Shown here piece after piece: positions 45,958 to 59,561 of a stretch of 64,000 bases of DNA; position 1 is the first letter of the stretch, and each line of letters begins with the position of its first letter. Position numbers and translations under genes: made by a program. The notes below the pieces were generated by a model, which ran no database searches, had not been told where the DNA came from, and saw only the letters and a program-made list of their open reading frames with translations. Source of the DNA: Daphnia carinata (Eukaryota; Arthropoda; Branchiopoda; Diplostraca; Daphniidae); the NCBI RefSeq assembly GCF_022539665.2, contig NC_081333.1:2666001-2730000 (forward strand), in the 5' to 3' direction.

Positions 45958-48900
45958 ATGAAACTGATTACACGTTCCAACGATTTCTCCGGCTTGAAAG
46001 TTTTACTGACATCGGAATACCTGAATATCCCTATCGAATTAGAAGTTACTCCGTCAGCTGAGAAAACCGTGCTCATCGTTAACGAAGACTGCCAACTCTT
46101 CTCGTGCAACGCTGCTGTGTGGTACTTATCTTGCCTAAGTGGTCAAAAAAAAGTCAATCTACAGCAAGACAAATGGCTAGACTGGGAAAGTTCAACGTTA
46201 CATCCTGAAATTCAGGCATTTTTGAATAAACAACCCCAACATCTCACCACTGTTTTGGAGCATCTTGACAAGGCTACTCGAAACAAATTCCTCATTGGTG
46301 TAAGATGTTTGTGGTATTGGTAAATTGCAATTTTAACTATTTGTTTTCATTACAGAACTCTCTGTCTGCAGCTGACATAATAATTTTCTGTGCTCTGATT
46401 GAGATTTGTGACTGCAAGTTCATGGCCAATTACCCAAATGTGATGAAGTGGTTCAATAATTTTTACACAAGTTCTCAATTCAAGGTAATTGTATTCAAAG
46501 TTACATAAGACTGGCAACATATATACTACTGCTAAGTAGACTGATGATATGCAGAAGCTTTTGCCCAGTCTTAATCATAACCCAGAGAAATCGATACAAT
46601 CTGTGGGCTATGTTAACCTGGACACAAACTAATGTAATTATCTGTAGATTGCAGCCTCTAAATTGGACATCAAAATCAAGCAAACAGAAACGGATCAGTG
46701 TGAAGAGGTAAGAGAAGCTAGTCAACGGACAAACTTTACCCAGTGACTTGTTAATAATTAAGTCAGGTCTGGGCCAAGTTTACCGAGACTAATTTCCGAT
46801 TCACATTTCACAGGAAGAAGTGGCCATCAGTCTAGAAGACATTGAAGATGCAGTCAAACACTGGAACGAACGCAACATCACCAAACCTAAGCCAATTACT
46901 CATCCTGTGTAAGTGAGATTTTCATTACTGTAGACATAGCAAAATTGGTGGATCCTGCTAGCCGAGCTTTAGGAATGTTAGAATCATAATCCTAAAGACC
47001 GAGCAACCAAGAGCACCAATAACGCAAGAAACAAATTATGTAATTCGAATACTGAAATGGGTAGTTTTCAATGGAATACTTGAGCACGTTGTTGATAATG
47101 GCTGACATTATTCGACCCTACAATGAATACCCAGTGACTCCGTATAACTGGTCATACTAGATACATGTAGTGTCGAATAAAACAGCTTGCAAAAACTCGT
47201 AGATGTAACGCCGAGTAGAAACAGGAGATGATTAAGAGCTGCTAGTCAGATGCCTCTGGTAAAGTTGATGTAGTGAGAAGACTGAGAGAGAGACAACGTT
47301 GAACTGATGAAATTCTAGTAGATGCGCTGGCTTTTTATTGTGTGAAAACCAAGTCGAGGGGATTGACCTTGGGTTAGGTCAGCCGAGGTCATATTGGGGG
47401 GGAAAGACGCAGCCATTTTTTTGTTCTCTCTCTCTCTCTGTACCCTTCCTTTCGTTTCATTTTCTGATGGGATAATGTGACCTTGCATTACCTAAATGCT
47501 GAGAAAAAGAGGGAGAAAATTTTGAAACTTTAGAAAATCTCTCTCACCCTCTTCTTTAGTGAATTCTACAGATTATTCTACATTTTCAGTTGGTTAATGA
47601 CGCGCGTTACCGATTGAGCATTAACAGATAATTTAGTTTGGCTGTCTGGAAGATAAGTATCCGCGCCATTTTTGACAAGGTTATGGCATGACCTTGTTTT
47701 AACGAATCAGTGATAAAATTTAGGATCAGTGTCCTTCCTTACATTGTTCCTAACAGTTTAATGAGTTAGCTATTGTCTATCATCCAAGTTGAAACAGTTA
47801 CACGTGTATGTTGTTTCTTTAACATATCAAGGAATGCCAGACAGTTTGGACAGTTTAGTGATCTCCCTCGAGAAACCGGTTTCCTAGTAAGGGATAGAAA
47901 AGATAAACACTCGCCTCAATGACCATATGTATTTATATAATTGTATCAAACAAAATATCATATTTTTCGTTATAGGTTACCGGTTGAAGGAGAGCGAAAT
48001 GTTCTGATCACCAGTGCCCTGCCTTACGTCAACAATTTTCCTCATCTCGGCAACATTATCGGTTGCGTCCTCTCAGCTGATGTCTTTGCTCGCTACTGCC
48101 GATTGAGTGAGTTACCTAGAAATTCTTTAAATTTGACTAAAACACATTCTAAACCTGGTCTTGCATGTTGTTATACAGGGAACTATAATACGCTGTACAT
48201 TTGCGGGACGGACGAGTATGGCACTGCTACTGAAACTAAAGCATTGGAAGAAGGGCTGACACCTCAGCAAATTTGTGATAAATACTTCGAGCTCCATGAT
48301 GGAGTTTACAAATGGTTTGATATCAGCTTTGACCATTTTGGACGTACTACTACACCTAATCAAACAAAGTATTTGTTGTTTATTGTTACAGTAATTCATA
48401 GTAGGTTGCCAATCTACATACTGCTTCTTTAATTCAGGATTGCTCAGGATATCTTTCTGAAACTGCATCGTAACAATTATCTGACAGAGGATACCATGGA
48501 GCAGCTGTTGTGTGAGCATTGCAAAATGTAATCATTATTTCTCTTCGTTCAGCGAGAAAAACAGCGTTTTTGGTGTCATTCCATGAAACTCAACAGTTGC
48601 TTTCTTGTGTTTCAGATTTTTGGCTGATCGATTCGTGGAAGGTACTTGTCCCTTGTGTGGTTACGAGGATGCCAGAGGTGACCAATGCGACAAGTGCGGT
48701 AAGCTGGTTAATGCCGTTGAGCTTAAGTCACCAAGGTGCAAAATGTGTCGTCATGCTCCTGTGATCAAAACGTCCAAGCATCTCTTTCTCAATTTGCCTC
48801 TGGTAATATTAACCTTTTCTCTCATGTTGAGTAAACAAATCCTACTATAAATGTCTTATATTAATTTCACAGCTTGAAGGCAAATTGACGGGCTGGATGG

Positions 48901-50839
48901 ATAGTGTGACGGCCGGCTGGACTCATAACGCCCGTGTTATTGCCAATTCATGGGTCAAAGAAGGTCTGAAACCACGTTGCATTACCCGTGACTTGAAATG
49001 GGGCACCCCTGTTCCGCTTGAAGGATACACGGATAAGGTGACTAAAACTGTACTTGGGGATTTTTTGTTGCAACTCTAGTGGCATTCCTGGAATGTGTGT
49101 TGAAACAGGTCTTTTACGTGTGGTTTGATGCCCCCATTGGCTACCTTAGCATCACTGCCTGCTACACGGAAGAATGGGAACGCTGGTGGAAAAATCGCGA
49201 ACAGGTTGTCCATTACGAATTCATGGCCAAGGATAACGTTCCCTTCCACTCTGTTGTTTTCCCGTCTTCTCAGCTGGGAACTCACGATCCCTACACGCTC
49301 GTCAATCATCTGATTGCCACTGGTATGTTTTGAACATTCCGTCTGACTTGTATTTCCAGTCAGCCAATGGAATTTAAAAACTTTTTGTTGTTTCATTAGA
49401 GTATCTCAATTACGAGGATGGCAAGTTCTCAAAGAGTCGTGGAGTCGGTGTTTTTGGAAACAATGCCCAAGAAACTGGCATTCCAGCCGATGTCTGGCGA
49501 TTTTACCTACTTTACGTACGTCCGGAATCACAGGACTCAACTTTCTCGTGGTCTGATTTGATGGCCAAGAACAACACCGAATTGCTCAATAATCTGGGAA
49601 ACTTTGCTAATCGGTAAAACCCAGCGGTATACTTCTAACTTGTTTAACCGGCGTCTTATAATCCTTTATATTCTAGCGCATTGAGTTTCTTGGAAAAAAA
49701 TTACGATTCTTGCGTTCCAGTCATGACGCTAGGACAAGAGGAAAAGATGTTGCTAGTCCGCATTAACCGCGAATTGAAGCAATATATCGCTCTATTGGAG
49801 AACGCTAAATTGCGTGATGCGATTAGACCCATCTTTAACATATCGCGTCTGGGCAATCAGTTGATGCAAGCCGCCCAGCCATGGGTGTTGATTAAGAGTA
49901 CGAATGAAGAGGAAAAGGCAAAGGCGGACACAGTCATTGGGTTATGCGCCAACATAATTTGCCAGTTGTCGGTCATGCTACTCCCATACATGCCGAACCT
50001 GTCTGCGAAACTCCAGGAACAGCTCGGTGTCGGACCAGACGTCAACCATTTGATTCCAGAGTTTACGTGCCGTCTACCTGCTGGCCACCGAATCGGCAAG
50101 CCTGCTCCTTTATTCCAAAAAATAGAACAGGTCCAAATCGATGAATTAAAGAAGCGGTTCTCTGGCGCCCAAGTTGGATCTGCTTCTCCAGGGAATCCAG
50201 CCGTTGCCACTCCATTGGCAGAAGCCTCGAACATCCTTGAAACGCCTGAAAATCTGGCTCTGAAAGTGGCCCAGCAGGTTGGAATTCCTCTGTTTTGTTT
50301 TCATTCCTTTTGTTTTGCTTTTTGTTTTCAAATTCTTATATTCACTATTTTTGAAATTTCGCTCAATCTCTTCCCAAGGGTGACAAAGTGCGCCAATTGA
50401 AAGCTGCCAAGGCTGAGAAAGCTATTGTTACGGCTGCCGTAGCCGAACTGTTGGATCTGAAGAAAAGGTTGGCAACTGCGGAAGAGTTATCAACTAAGCA
50501 AACAAATGACACAGCTGCTGCAACGATCGAGAAGCCTGCAATGACAAATAGCGTTGAAAACCTTACCAAACAAGTTGCCGAACAGGTTAAAATTTAAAAT
50601 TGATTGGTTGCTTCCGCTCGAATATCTATTTTAATGAGGGTTGTGTAATTGTTTTCTATTTAAAGGGAGACAAAGTTCGTGGTCTGAAAACCGCCAAAGC
50701 AGACAAAGCATCAATCGATGCAGCCGTGGCCGTTCTTCTGGATTTGAAAAAACAACTTGCTCTAGCCGAAGGAAAAGATCCGGCTGAGAGCAGTGGCAAT
50801 GCAACCGGTAAAAGCAAGAAGAAGGGACAGCAAAAATAG
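45958..50839 (+). CDS. MARS1: Methionyl-tRNA synthetase, cytoplasmic
   Basis: Fourteen exons (45958-46299, 46356-46484, 46648-46707, 46814-46908, 47976-48106, 48179-48368, 48438-48527, 48616-48802, 48873-49037, 49109-49322, 49400-49613, 49677-50277, 50379-50585, 50666-50839) give 932 residues. Residues 1 to about 200 are a GST-like domain used in multi-synthetase complexes. The class I core has HLGN at 232-235 (HIGH motif) and KFSKS at 543-547 (KMSKS motif). Between them is a zinc-binding region with CPLCG, CDKCG and CKMC. An anticodon-binding helical domain follows, then two WHEP repeats (about 797-850 and 869-915) and a Lys-rich tail. It charges initiator and elongator tRNA-Met. Human MARS1 has one WHEP domain; this protein has two. 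Confidence 0.95.
46909..47975 (+). other. Long fourth intron of MARS1
   Basis: A 1.07 kb intron; most of the other introns of this gene are 50-160 bp. It contains a short TC run near 47428. No exon or recognisable element is seen. Confidence 0.6.
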
Positions 50840-53800
50840 TTTTTTGGTGGTATCTTCCAACTACTCGGTCACGCTGCTCCTGGTCTTGGGAGTAAAAGCG
50901 TTCTATTAACGGGAGGAAAAAAAAATACATGAACGGGGTAAGACCGGTTGCAATCGATTAGTTTTCCAATTTAAATTCCTTCGTGTGAGATTGCCAAGCT
51001 TTATTCCAATTTGGCGAACGTGGACTGATTGAGCTTTTTAATTGGTTTGTAAGTGAGTTTCCTGGGTGAGTTTTTATGCAACGCCTTAATTCAGTTTGCG
51101 AACCGGTACCGATTAAGAGTACTCGTGTTGGATGCCCTTTAGCAACAAAGGGGGGGGGGGTTTGTTAATTTTGATTGAATCGCTAGGAATCCAGCGTCTC
51201 CAGAAAAGTTGGCGGAATGGAAGATTATCGTAGCGGCTGCAGAACATCAGACAGAAAGACAACAACAACAAGAAAAGACCTGGATAATTGCGCTTGACAG
51301 CTTGGAGAATGCGTATCATTTCTATTGTATCATTTAGAACCTGAATCTATCTCTGAATTATCGTAACATGACACCAAGATAGACACATTTGGATGTTTTA
51401 GAAATATTTCGCTGTCAGGTTTCATTCATGAACAGACTGCCGCAAACCTGCCGCCACGACCTGATGTTCCATGCTGCCTGTTCCAGAGCCAAAGCCAGCA
51501 CGCTCGGATGCATTTTCAACTCAGAGTTTAATCCTTTGGCCATTTTAATAACGTGTTCGTATTAAGGACAATGACAATCGGAGAGGTGAAACTCTCACGG
51601 CGACAGATTTCATGACCATCTGCAGAAGCATGAAGATGATGGTAATCAACTAATTCTTATTCGCTCGAGAGCATCACCTGTAATCTTTTCAAACCACCGA
51701 CTGGAACTCTTCGGTGACTCTCTGCTTTATGCCGACTAATGCCAGTCTTGTTTCCCCGACTTGTTGGTATGTTGAAATGCCGTTCCCAGACTAGTTTTTA
51801 TTGAAAATACCTAAAAGGACAAAAGTGACCAAACTTGGTCAAGTCGCCAAATGAAATTCATGAAAGAAGAATAATACCGCCCTCAACTGAAAGTGTGGTT
51901 CAACTTTGAATCTCTCTTTTGCCTTGCTGGCTGCCATTTCCTATGGTGGATTTGATCAAGAAGTAACAAATGAGGTCAAATTAGGAATACAACTTTGGAA
52001 CTTGGCATCGATCATGTCTGCTTGTAGGAAAAATATGCGAGCACGGGTAACATGAGGTTTTACATTTCCCCTATTTTGCATAATAAGTTGTCTGTTTTTC
52101 ATATTTGTAATTTATTAAGGACAACAAAAAAGAGGACACTGACAAGGCACTGGGAGAATCATCTCATGTTTTCCAAAGAGTTTGGCGAAAGAAAAAAAAT
52201 TTGACAGGGACGCAAGGAAATGAATCCAGAAACGCAGGAAATTTTTTGTTGAAAAACAAATGGAATGTCTGGAAAAACAAGGGAATGTCATAAGATGTAT
52301 TACCCTTTCAAGATGTTTATCAAGTTCATAGTAGTAATAACTCAAATTTCACGCAAAACAAGTTGATGCTCAATCGTGTCAGCCCACTTCTACATGGATC
52401 AGTGTAGTCGAGCATAATTCACTGTTTTTATGCTAGTCAAGAAAGAAAAGCAGCTGTTTTCTACGTCACTACCTATAATCGTCAATCTTAACTTGGATGT
52501 CCATAGCCGACATGTGGAGGTATTGATTTATAAGTTTGAACATCGAATTCTCGTTTACGGGAAAACCTTTTTTCTTTCGTCAGTGCTTTGAACCAATACG
52601 AAAATCACGGGGCGGTATTGACATTGTCTGAACATGTTGATTCCCTACATTGTTTAAGAAACTCCCTTGGGCGAAAGACAAGGAACGCACTTTGTTTCGT
52701 CTCTTTCGGTTTCCCGTTTCGATGAATTGTCCCAAGACACGACTGCTGGAGGATGAAAAGATAGCCTTTGTTAGCACTGAGCAGCCAGACTATATATTGA
52801 CAAGGTTGAAGCTTATCCAATTATCCGTTGGTGCACTTTTCCCCAATCGTGCGACGATGGCTCCCGCGGACAGGATTTTCCGTAGACGTTAGAACGAACG
52901 AAAGAGGGGAGTACTTTTCTCGAAATAATGCAAACCATTCCCATTGATTATTGAGCAATGACTCTGTTGGCCACCAGCGTCGTTATCAATTGCAGAAACT
53001 ACCCTCCCAGTAGTGTATGAAAGAGTCGTACAATCAGGTAGATCCGGCTACCTAGACTGACCACATTCTCCATTTCTCTGCTACCATTATATCTCGTCGC
53101 CATAAAAAGGCTATTCAAATCAGTCGATGCTGGCTGCCACAAGAGACAAGGTGCATTTGTGCGAGCCAGTCAGCAGTCTATAAAGTGTACAAATTCCCAA
53201 TCACCATGTACAGGGCCAGATATCTAAACCAAGGCCAAGGTAAAAGTCGGCGATGGCAAAACCATAGACACTGAATTCGGGGACAGAGAGAAACGAGAGA
53301 GGCCAACTTAAAAAAGAAGAATGATATAATGCCAACAATCTTTGAGGAATATTTCTACTCCAAAGCCGAAAGGTTGCATCCAGTCGCTCCATGTGTGCCT
53401 ATATTGTGCTGACGCGACATTATTTGGTTGAGAATCAAAGGAAATGTTTGTTCTCGTTGCACAGAAACAAACAACGTTTTGAAAAGAGATGGGGAAAAAG
53501 AAAATTCCATGTTCATTCAAGTCCTAGTGGCCCGTCATTGACAGGTGACTTAGGAAACAATAGACTTTCTGTGTGAGAAAGTAATAATCAATTTAAAAGG
53601 CAGTGCCTATTTAAAAAAACAAACAAAACTATATTATGTAATGATGCAGCAGCCTTTGTTGCCGGACTTGTATTTGATCAACTCATCAGAATCGACTCAA
53701 CATTCCTTTACAGCTTGTTTTACCTGTTTCTCGAGGCTTGTCAACGATTTTATCACGACATGTTTCCCAACCTAAGCACATCCCACCACATTATTACTAT

Positions 53801-56800
53801 CAGTTAGCAAGAAAGTGCGAATGATTATCACGTGAGCTGGCATTTGGCTTGATCCTAAAATCCCGAGTGACGTATAGATTAATAAATAAAGATGGTGGAC
53901 CGAGGATTGTTCGTGTCAAGTTTTTCGTTTTTCTAAATGAACAAACAATACATTGTAAGATTTAAAAAAAAACTGAAACTAAAAACAGAAATTTGTGTAA
54001 AGAAAACCAAACATAACTGAGCCGAAAATGCGTATTATTGCGTCACAATAAGGACTCAAATGCATTTCGTGTGTCTACAAGGATTGATTTCAAGTGAGGA
54101 CTGTTTATCTATTTGATTAAAATAGGGACGAAAAACTATGGCTGGGATGCTTGAAATAAATGTAATTCAAATATGCTTTGAGCAAACGGGAAAAGAAAAA
54201 CAATTCCGCCAATGTGTTTCAAAATGCACAAAAGAATTAAAGAAAAAAAAAATACCTGTCGCAAACAGGGTGTAACCGTACGGGAGTGCTATGGCAGGAA
54301 GGATGTACGGCTGCAGCGTCAAACAAAAAAATCTGTTGATATCAGAAGGTAAGGACAGATTACTATTTCTTTTTTTTTTTTTTTTGTTCAGTTTTAAAGT
54401 GTGAGCAAGTCCATCAGGCATTGCATATAAACTGGTGTAGTGTACAATGGAACAGCGTAGTGTGGAATCCTCGCAATTCGAGAGGATCATTTTGGAGACA
54501 TTTATATTTTGTGTCCAAATTTCATTCCCCCAAGGCAGAATAACTTATGGACCAAATTTCTGGAATATTTTTGTTTTCGCTTGCACTTTGGGCTCTGATC
54601 TATGATGCAAGAAGTTCCACGTTCAAATTGGAGAATGGCTCCGGGCGGTAGGAAGATCAAGTTCTACAAGTCCGAAAGAGCTATTACTTGCCACAGATAG
54701 CACTGGAATCCATTGTACAATAAAATACCGGCATAACGACAAACTTATCTGCAAAGAAAATTTGGAAAATGGAATTTGTGACAGAGGATAAAAAGGGATA
54801 AGGCGAAAAAAAACAAAACAAAAAAAACAAAACAAAAAAACAAAAAAATGAACCTATGTAGCGACGAAGATATGAATCAAGGTTGCAACCCCGGATTGTG
54901 TGGGCTTCGACACGGTCTCTCTCAACTCTGATATTTCTTTTCTTTTTGATTGGTATGAGACACTGCAATAGGTACAATGTTTACATTTTTTTATAGGTGG
55001 CGTAAGAGAGGATGGTTAGTGTGATTAAAAAAATTAATTCAATTACGGGCGCCGCGAATGGAATTGCAATTTTGCTGATGGTTGCAACAATTTCTCGTTG
55101 GCCGTTAGATGGTAGCTCTTTCCGTCAGTTTTTTTTTTTTAGGTTACAGAATCGTTTTGTTTTATGTTCTGTTAAATGAAACTGAACGCAATTATGAAGA
55201 GTCTCAAGTTTATTTTTACATACCTCAACAACAGCAAGCTGTTTCTTTTCGTTCTTCTGACGAGACGAGAAAAGATTCAGCCACAAGATGGCGTTGAATT
55301 GTTTAGAATTCAGACACGTGTTGATTCTTGCCAGATATTCGTCTGCTCTCATGTAGGATGTAGGAGAGAATCAGTTTCCAACACAATTTCTGCCGCGGAC
55401 TATCACTTTGACCTCTTACGTTTTTAGCTCGAATAAAAATGAAGTCTGTACATAACGAATCCTGTCTGCGTGCGAACTGTTGAGAATTTCACGAATGTGA
55501 CGGGGGCGACGGATGGGGTGGCCGAAGGGAATCGAAAGGCGTCATTCGAGTTTACACCGGACTGAAAAGACCCCACTTTGATGTGCAGTGAGAGGAGAGA
55601 GAGAGAGAGAGAGAGAGAGGGGAGGAGCAATGGGTACGGGAGGGGAGGGCAGGCAAACGAAGGGGGGGTCTCTGAAAAGTCCTAGCCCCCTTCCTTTTTT
55701 CCTCCATGGCTCCATTCAATCCCAACTCTGCGACCCAGTCAGATCTCGAAATCTTTCGCTCTCCTTCGTCTCTCTATCTGCTTCTCACATTCGGCTCTCG
55801 AACATAAAAAAATTGCAACTCATTAAAATCCAAGTGTCCTTTTTTTCCTTTTGATGTGTGTGCCATTCTGTGCCGTCTTGTCGTTACGAAACAATTGAAA
55901 GCACGTTGTTCTGGACAAAAACGAACATTTTTTTTTTGCTTCCATCACCAGATGCACATCGTTCTGAATCCAAAAAAACAAAAGACAATCTGTTTACCAC
56001 ATTTCCAAGTGTGAAGAGATTCAAGTGGACGCGAAGGATCAAGGACGAACATTCGCCATTTTGTCACAGTCGCGTGGTGCCTGCCTCACTGGACTGCCGA
56101 TCACTTTGGATGGTACGTTTCTTTCTTTTTCTTTTGTGTCTGTGCCATGGCTAATGGAATTTAAATGACCCTCATGTCCCTTTTTTTTTTTCAATTTTGA
56201 TGGCCATATTGATTGTTTACTTTTGTTTCGTGGCAACAGCCATGACTGTCCCTTATTATGCTCTCTTTACATAACACGTATACGGGAAAAACATGCAGTG
56301 CCAGACACACACACACACACGTGGAAATGGCCAACGAGTAGAAGCAAAATTGCCGACTAGTACAAGATTTCCTTGTGTGTGTGTGAATCGCTGCTCCAAT
56401 GACTTTTCTCGTGTGTGTGTGTGTGTGTGTCTAGACGCAACGCGACACTTAACTTCTGCGTTCCCTTCGATACATTAGATTTGATTGAATTTCGTCTTGG
56501 AAGCAAGGGTGTTGTATATGTGTGGGAAGCGAAATAGGATAAAAGAGAGGGTCCTGTCACCGAGAGAACCGTGTGAAACCCATCCCGGGGATCTCCCTTT
56601 GTGTATTTGCGACGAGGCTATCTTTTTTCTTTCAACCCCCCCCCCCCGCACACAAAAATAAAAGGAAAGATCCTGACCTTCCCTTCCATTATCTTTACTG
56701 AGCCTATTTCTTTGACAGAAAAAATTGTTTTTCTTAAAAAAAAAAAAAACGATTTCTTTACTTGAATGGGAAATTCTTTTTTTTTGCTTGCCAGGGCAAT

Positions 56801-59395
56801 CAACAAACACAAAGTTAGGTCCATTTTCAAAAGGCTTTTTGGGGGTTCCAATTTCCTGACTGAGGTTTCCTTAACCCAACCACGATGTCGATTACATCAT
56901 CGTAACAACAAGAACAGTTCTTGTTGTCAGGGCATTTTTTTTTTTTAAACGCGATTTGTTTTCGTGTTTATTTAAATTCATTTGTCTTCTTTGTTCAAAA
57001 TGATTTGCGTTGATCGACTGCATTTACTGAATTGGTTTAAGTTTTGACGTTAGTACGCGATCCTTCCGGCAGGAGATTTCTATTTCAAACGTTCACTAAT
57101 GTGTTCAGTACGATCTTTGGTTTTCTTTAACACGAATGTATTTGATTAGAATTAAAAATCGCAGTGTTTTGTTAATATCAATTGATGTCGTCATGTCAGC
57201 GTATCATGACGTCGACTTCTCATGATCCGATCACGTGCCGATTCGTGATACGTCCATTTCCACTATCGCTTTCAACAAAAATGTAAAGTTAATTCGTCTA
57301 AAACTTAACACTGACATTAAGTTTTATGTAGGTCGAATTAGCGGCCCCATTTTGGTATGTAGGGAATGTCAAAAAACGAGAAGAGAGCGAGTTTATCCCT
57401 TGTTCGTGAGTTGCCTAAAATGGCGGACTCTCAGTGTAGCGGCCATTTTCTTTTTTTTTTCTTCTTTTTGTGTGTGACGTGTGAGCCAGTTTTTTTTTTA
57501 TTCCATGGGAGCTTTAGACGTCATCACGGGCCGATTATTATACACACGACGTTTTCTATCGCTGGTTGTCTCGCGTGTGGATCTCGATTCGTACATGTTT
57601 GACTTGATTTTTTAAATGAATTTTTCATTCGCTTTTTTTTGGGAGTCTCTCGGCATTGATCAATTATTGTTGTTATCTCGATGAATTTCTGTTTGCTATT
57701 GAGGCATTTTTGAACGGCTCGTTCACATACAAAAAAAAGGGGGAATTTCCATTAAATTTTTTTTTTTTTTGTCCTTCCTCGATTATCAAGATGACCACAT
57801 GAATTTTCAATCGATTCTTTTTTCTACCTGAATCCGATCAAACAAAAATTGGATGTAAAATGAAATATTGTCACATTTTCTTTTTAAAAACACAAGTGGG
57901 CATGCCTGTTGCCATGGGCTCTCTCCTTTTTCTTTGGGTAGTTTAAATAGTCAAAATAAAACAAAATTAGATTCACCGAGGGGTCGGTGTGTATGTGTCA
58001 GTTCCCCTATTTTTGTGTGTCCATGTGGCGGCGCCCTGTTTTGTCTGGCCTCTCACATAATATTTTTTTTTTTTTTTTTTTCTTCCTTTCTCTCCCGTCT
58101 GTTTGATTTCTCTCTCTTACTATCCATGAGTTTTTATCAGCGTGTTATGAGAGTTTGTGTAAATTTTTCATCTGACGCAAACGCCACACGCTACCCGCGT
58201 GTTTCGGGTTTAGATTTTCTTCTTTAAAAAGAGGTTGTCCATTTTTGCATTTTTTTTTTTTTTTTTTTTTTTGCCTGCTGGGCGGGTTGAAAATAAATGT
58301 CACGCACAACGTGTGCTGGCTTTGGATGGCCGTTTTCCACGAATAAATGAGCGTAACACCCCAAGTAGGTGCATTGATAATCAACAGTGATATCGAAACG
58401 ATCTTGACAGATTGAAAGACAATGTTTTTTTTTTTTCTCTATTCTTTTTTTTTTTTTAATGTCTCAGCGATTAAAAATGGACTTCGTTGTCCATGTTTCA
58501 CGTGGGCTGAGGAATGTGTTTTTTTTTCAGGTTATTTGTCTCGAAAACTTTTTTTTTCTTTTATGCTGACAATATTTTATGAAACTAAAAAAAGATAAAA
58601 ACAAAGAGAAAGGTTGTAAAAAGCAAAAAAAAAAAGGTAAAAACTCTTGTTTCCATTGATATTTGTGTATGTATATAGAGTTGACCTGATGTGTGTGTGT
58701 ATGTGGACTTGTCGGGCAGATGTTTGACCGGATAAGATGACTGGACAAAGTCTTTTTCTTTTCCTTCTTTCTTTCATCCTCACCTTTTTTTTTTTTTCTT
58801 CTCCCCCTATTTCTAAAAGGGAGAACGTCTAGCGCTATCTTTTTTTCTTTTTCCCTCCGCACTCACCGGAATGCTCCGTGAAAAAAAAAAAAATAAGATG
58901 CGAGATACAGTAGATATGACCCCCCCCCTCTATGTCCTTATAGCCCTGTTTACTAACACTCCGCTTCCGGGGGTGTTGGTTGAAGCTTTGTGGGGTTCGT
59001 ACACTCTCACAAATGTTTCCATTTCTTATCCCCTCTCCATCATCCATTCATTCATACATCTCTCTGCAAGGAGTTGGAGAGGGGTGGAAAGAAGAAAAGC
59101 AGTTGGAACCAGAAGCAAACAACAGCTGCTTTTAGCTGAGAGTGGATCCGATCAGTAGTTTTTTTTTTTCTTCTTTTGGAACAATAAAAATAAAAAAGAT
59201 CCTTAAAAAAAATTGGGGGGAACATCGCAAGTCCGGACGCTTTAGAAAAAAAAAAAAGGAGGGATGTAAAAGAAACGAGCTTTGTATGTTTGTTCAGTGA
59301 TGGAACACAAGAATCCTGCATGCGGAAGTTGATGTCTATTCAATGATGAATTAACGATTTATTTATTTATTTTTTAATGTTGTTGTTGTTTTTAG
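50840..59395. other. Region without supportable genes
   Basis: The 3' flank of MARS1, then long intergenic or upstream DNA. 51.3-54.2 kb has more balanced composition than the flanks but only short scattered open frames without conserved-looking motifs. From about 54.2 kb homopolymers increase, with a GA run at 55588-55620 and CA/GT runs at 56307-56321 and 56412-56431. A possible untranslated exon ending at a donor near 56112 (GGATG/gtacgt) could belong to the kinase gene; I cannot confirm it. Confidence 0.45.
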
Positions 59396-59561
59396 GTGAT
59401 GGCGAGACGGACTGGCTGATGGCCGTAATGATCTCTTGGTAGTTGTCGGTGTAGGAGGCGACCTCAAGGAGTTGGTAGTGTCGTGTTTTGGAAACTGAAA
59501 AAAAAAACTAAGGCAGTTGGAGCTTCCTTAATTTTCTTGAGCCCAAGAGAAACACAGCGCC
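59396..59561 (+). other. Probable 5' UTR exon part of the CDK4/6 gene
   Basis: A good acceptor (GTTTTTAG at 59388-59395) is followed by 166 bases leading to the kinase start. Two early ATGs open very short upstream frames that end within a few codons, so translation may be dampened. The 16-base string GTCGGTGTAGGAGGCG occurs here (about 59446) and again in the coding part (about 59617). Confidence 0.4.

Noticed and set aside
52580-52892. Overlapping frames on both strands near 52.6-52.9 kb
   Set aside because: They are short, unspliced and without recognisable motifs. Neither strand shows clear coding bias.
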